This document shows, piece after piece, positions 61,590-64,000 of a DNA stretch of 64,000 bases. This DNA is from Zeugodacus cucurbitae. Its lineage: Eukaryota; Arthropoda; Insecta; Diptera; Tephritidae. The first letter of the stretch is position 1; each line of letters starts with the position of its first letter. The translations under genes and the position numbers were made by a program. The notes below the pieces were generated by a model. That model was not told the origin of the DNA. It searched no databases and was given only the letters and a program-made list of their open reading frames with translations. The DNA lies in contig NC_071667.1 of the NCBI RefSeq assembly GCF_028554725.1, forward strand, positions 10,275,501-10,339,500, given 5' to 3'.

Positions 61590-63073
61590 GTATGTGATTG
61601 GCGTTGCAACCGTTTAGCCGGTTATAGCCGAATCGACGATAGTGCGCCACCTGTCTCTCTCCTTCGCAGTTCGGCGCCAGTTGGAGATCCCAAGTGTAAC
61701 TAGGTCGCTCTCCACCTGGTCCCTCCAACGGAGTGGAGGCCTTCCCCTTCCTCGACTTCCTCCGGCGGGTACTGCATCGAACACTTTCAGGGCTGGAGTG
61801 TTTTCGTCCATTCGGACAACATGACCTAGCCAGCGTAGCCGCTGTCTTTTTATTCGCTGAACTATGTCAATGTCGTCGTATAACTCGTACAGCTCATCGT
61901 TCCATCGTCTGCGGTATTCGCCGTTGCCAATGTTCTGAGGACCATAAATCTTGCGCAAAATTTTCCTCTCGAAAACTCCTAGTGTCGTCTCATCTGATGT
62001 TGACATCGTCGAAGCTTCTGCACCGTAAAGCAGGACGGGAATGATAAGCGACTTGTAGAGCTTGATTTTGGTTCGTCGAGAGAGGACTTTACTGTTCAAT
62101 TGCCTACTCAGTCCAAAGTAGCACCTGTTGGCAAGAGTTATTCTGCGCTGGATTTCGAGGCTGACATTGTTCGTGTTGTTGATGCTGGTTCCCAGGTATA
62201 CGAAATTATCTACGACCTCGAAGTTATGACTGTCAACAGTGACGTGGGAGCCAAGACGCGAATGCGCCGACTGTTTGTTTGATGACAGGAGATATTTCGT
62301 CTTGTCCTCATTCACCTCCAGACCCATTCGCTTCGCCTCCTTATCCATGCGGGAAAAAGCAGAACAAACGGCGCGGTTGTTGCTTCCGATGATATCAATA
62401 TCATCGGCGTACGCCAGGAGCTGTACACTCTTGTAGAAGATTGTACCTTCTCGGTTTAGCTCTGCAGCTCTTATAATTTTTTCCAGCATCAGGTTAAAGA
62501 AGTCGCACGATAGTGAGTCACCTTGTCTGAAACCTCGTTTGGTATCGAACGGCTCGGCGAGGTCCTTCCCAATCATGACGGAGCTTTTGGTGTTGCTCAA
62601 CGTCAATTTACACAGCCGTATTAGTTTTGCGGGGATACCAAATTCAGACATCGCGGCGTAAAGGCAACTCCTTTTCGTGCTGTCGAAAGCAGCTTTAAAA
62701 TCGACAAAAAGGTGGTGTGTGTCGATCCTCTTTTCTCGGGTCTTTTCCAAGATTTGGCGCATGGTGAATATCTGGTCAGTTGTCGATTTTCCAGGTCTAA
62801 AGCCACACTGATAAGGTCCAATCAGTTTGTTGACAGTGGGCTTTAGTCTTTCACACAATACGCTCGATAGAACCTTGTATGCGATATTTAGGAGGCTGAT
62901 CCCACGGTAATTGGCGCAGATTGTGGGATCTCCCTTTTTATGGATTGGGCAGAGCACACTGAGATTCCAATCGTCAGGCATGCTTTCTTCCGACCATATT
63001 CTGCAAAGAAGCTGATGCATGCACCTTATCAGTTCTTCGCCGCCGTATTTGAATAGTTCTGCCGGTAATCTAT
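61590..63073 (-). mobile_element. RTE-clade LINE, 5'-truncated insertion, copy 3
   Basis: A minus-strand insertion of about 1.48 kb starts within the RT domain (GATAGATTACCGGCAGAA) and ends with the same 3' UTR as copy 2. An 11-12 base target duplication (CCAAATGGTTT, 61579-61589 and 63074-63084) brackets it; one C overlaps the element end. The 5' truncation is typical of target-primed reverse transcription. It is nearly identical to the matching part of copy 2, so both are young. Confidence 0.92.
61614..63073 (-). pseudogene. RTE reverse transcriptase C-terminal part, copy 3
   Basis: The frame is open from DRLPAELFKYGGEELIRC to the natural stop, about 486 residues, and contains QCGFRPGKSTTDQIF, FVDFKAAFDS, LLAYADDIDIIG and LRWLGHVVRMDE. 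It differs from copy 2 at only a few residues (for example DLAEPF for DLSEPF, EAS for EAW). The endonuclease and the first part of the RT are absent. The frame continues about a dozen codons into flanking host DNA without an in-frame ATG there, so translation is not expected. Confidence 0.88.
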
Positions 63074-63139
63074 CCAAATGGTTTACTTCTTTTAAATTGC
63101 CGCAACTCACTCATCCGTTGCAACGGATAGATTACGACC

Positions 63140-63345
63140 AACATTTTCGATTTTGCGGATTCAATGATCCCGTCACCTATTAGCCGCGGAATGTATTTTT
63201 TCGGGTGGGTAAGTCTGTTCAATGTGATCGTAAATTTTATTTTCGATACGGTTTCAATGATTCCGACGTAAAATATTGCGATCGAATAGAACCACTTTTC
63301 GATCGAAACGGATTCAATGATTAGGCCTAATATTCTAGAAAAATT
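63140..63345. repeat. Three spaced copies of CGGATTCAATGAT
   Basis: GCGGATTCAATGATCC (about 63155), ACGGTTTCAATGATTCC (about 63247) and ACGGATTCAATGATTAGG (about 63308) recur at intervals of about 90 and 60 bases, in an unusually CG-dinucleotide-rich patch immediately beyond RTE copy 3. The function is unknown. Confidence 0.5.
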
Positions 63346-63875
63346 TCTGATCAAAATCCATTAGACATTTTGAGTTAACTTAAAATAAATTCGTCGGACA
63401 AAGTTCGACACCACAAATGGAAACTCGTCCAAATGATATAAGCGCAAGTGGTGATAAACATAAGTAGAGAAAGATTCTAACAGAACTGCAAGGATGTTCA
63501 GAATAAGAAGTAATCGTACTTCCTTTTGATATAAAAAATATTTTGGGCTGTCTTCAGTACTCAAACTAAAAAAGTTGAACGATTCCACTTTTCAAACTAA
63601 CACGTTCATTCAAACGAAATATTTCGAATTTATTAATTTTGTTTTTAAATATCAATTACGCATAATACAAGCTAAGGCCAACTAACCAGAGGAAACTGAG
63701 GAGTTCTTCATATTATTTTACTCGGAGTACAAACGAGACTGAGAAAAACGTCATCCATTTTCCAAAACAGAAATCTGTCACAGTACCTTCTACATAAAAT
63801 TACTACAACAATGACAACAGATTTCAATTACAAATATCACAACTAACTGTCTGGCACATCACTGCCTGTGACATC

Positions 63876-63913
63876 ATGTAATGAGATGTACGAAGAGTCA
63901 ACAGGCTAACAGC
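63876..63913 (+). repeat. Downstream array core, copy 11
   Basis: ATGTAATGAGATGTACGAAG followed by AGTCAACAGGCTAACAGC. Then GGTGTAGGTTGATTTTTCAT, AAAATTTGTT and AAATTCGCGTT follow. It lies at the window end, so the array may continue beyond 64000. Confidence 0.8.
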
Positions 63914-64000
63914 ACTTGGTGTAGGTTGATTTTTCATAAAGTGCACGGCTGAAAATTTGTTAAAATTCGCGTTAGAATCGTACACCTCTGCGTGTCGCGA

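Larger units (their letters stand above)
46811..64000 (+). other. Region of spaced same-strand repeats of unknown nature
   Basis: Spacers between the eleven cores are AT-rich, dense in TATG/CATA runs (for example 52181-52199, 53711-53728) and carry no convincing coding sequence. Only about 100-150 bases around each core are alignable by eye; the rest of each spacer is unrelated. Transposon insertions occupy 55454-56137, 56330-56710 and 61590-63073. A (GAT)n run is at 59374-59388. Apart from these and the GC-rich stretch at 60020-60360, I see nothing in the spacers. Confidence 0.6.

Noticed and set aside
63070..63110. RTE copy 3 frame extending into flanking DNA as a host-transposon fusion
   Set aside because: The extension starts at GTG with no in-frame ATG, and the target duplication shows the junction is simply the 5'-truncated insertion end.
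1..64000. CRISPR arrays, rRNA, tRNA genes and bacterial-type operons
   Set aside because: None seen. The spaced core repeats at 46.8-64 kb have irregular spacing of hundreds of bases and are not CRISPR. No tRNA B-box or cloverleaf was found by eye; the GGTTCGAAATG at about 8510 lies inside the mariner coding sequence.

Overview
This is a 64 kb piece of an AT-rich eukaryotic nuclear genome, almost certainly from a higher fly. The one conserved host gene is a four-exon run of heparan sulfate 6-O-sulfotransferase (Hs6st) with GT-AG introns. The repeats also fit a fly: INE-1/DNAREP1-like elements, a DD41D (rosa-type) mariner, DD34D mariner, hAT and an RTE-clade LINE. A tephritid fruit fly is my best guess. 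This is inferred from gene and repeat content, not from a marker gene.

Layout. 1-38 kb is intergenic or first-intron DNA filled with transposable elements. It holds two convergent INE-1-like elements (3.5-6.2 kb) and a third at 16.6 kb; a deleted DD41D mariner (8.3 kb); an RTE fragment (10.7 kb); a 631 bp foldback element (13.3 kb); a hAT relic with an 8 bp target duplication (20.5 kb); and a full-length but broken RTE LINE with an 11 bp target duplication (23.7-26.9 kb). It continues with a small MITE family (31.0 and 31.9 kb), a second full-length RTE on the minus strand (33.3-36.6 kb) and the twin of the 8.3 kb mariner (37.3 kb). 39.0-42.9 kb carries the Hs6st exons encoding the catalytic domain, followed by its 3' UTR. 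The exon for the N-terminal membrane anchor was not found. 44.8-46.8 kb holds a third MITE copy and a mariner relic.

46.8-64.0 kb has no recognisable gene. It carries at least eleven copies of one roughly 40 bp core, inside about 100-150 bp of weaker similarity. All are on the plus strand, mostly 0.5-1.9 kb apart, and embedded in unrelated TATG/CATA-rich spacer. I do not recognise this array and consider it the most interesting item. It is interrupted by a DD34D mariner relic, an RTE fragment and a 5'-truncated RTE copy.

The genes do not form a pathway. Hs6st modifies heparan sulfate in the Golgi; everything else is mobile DNA or unexplained non-coding sequence. Splice sites, repeat ends and target duplications were read by eye; repeat family names come from motif recognition, not searches.
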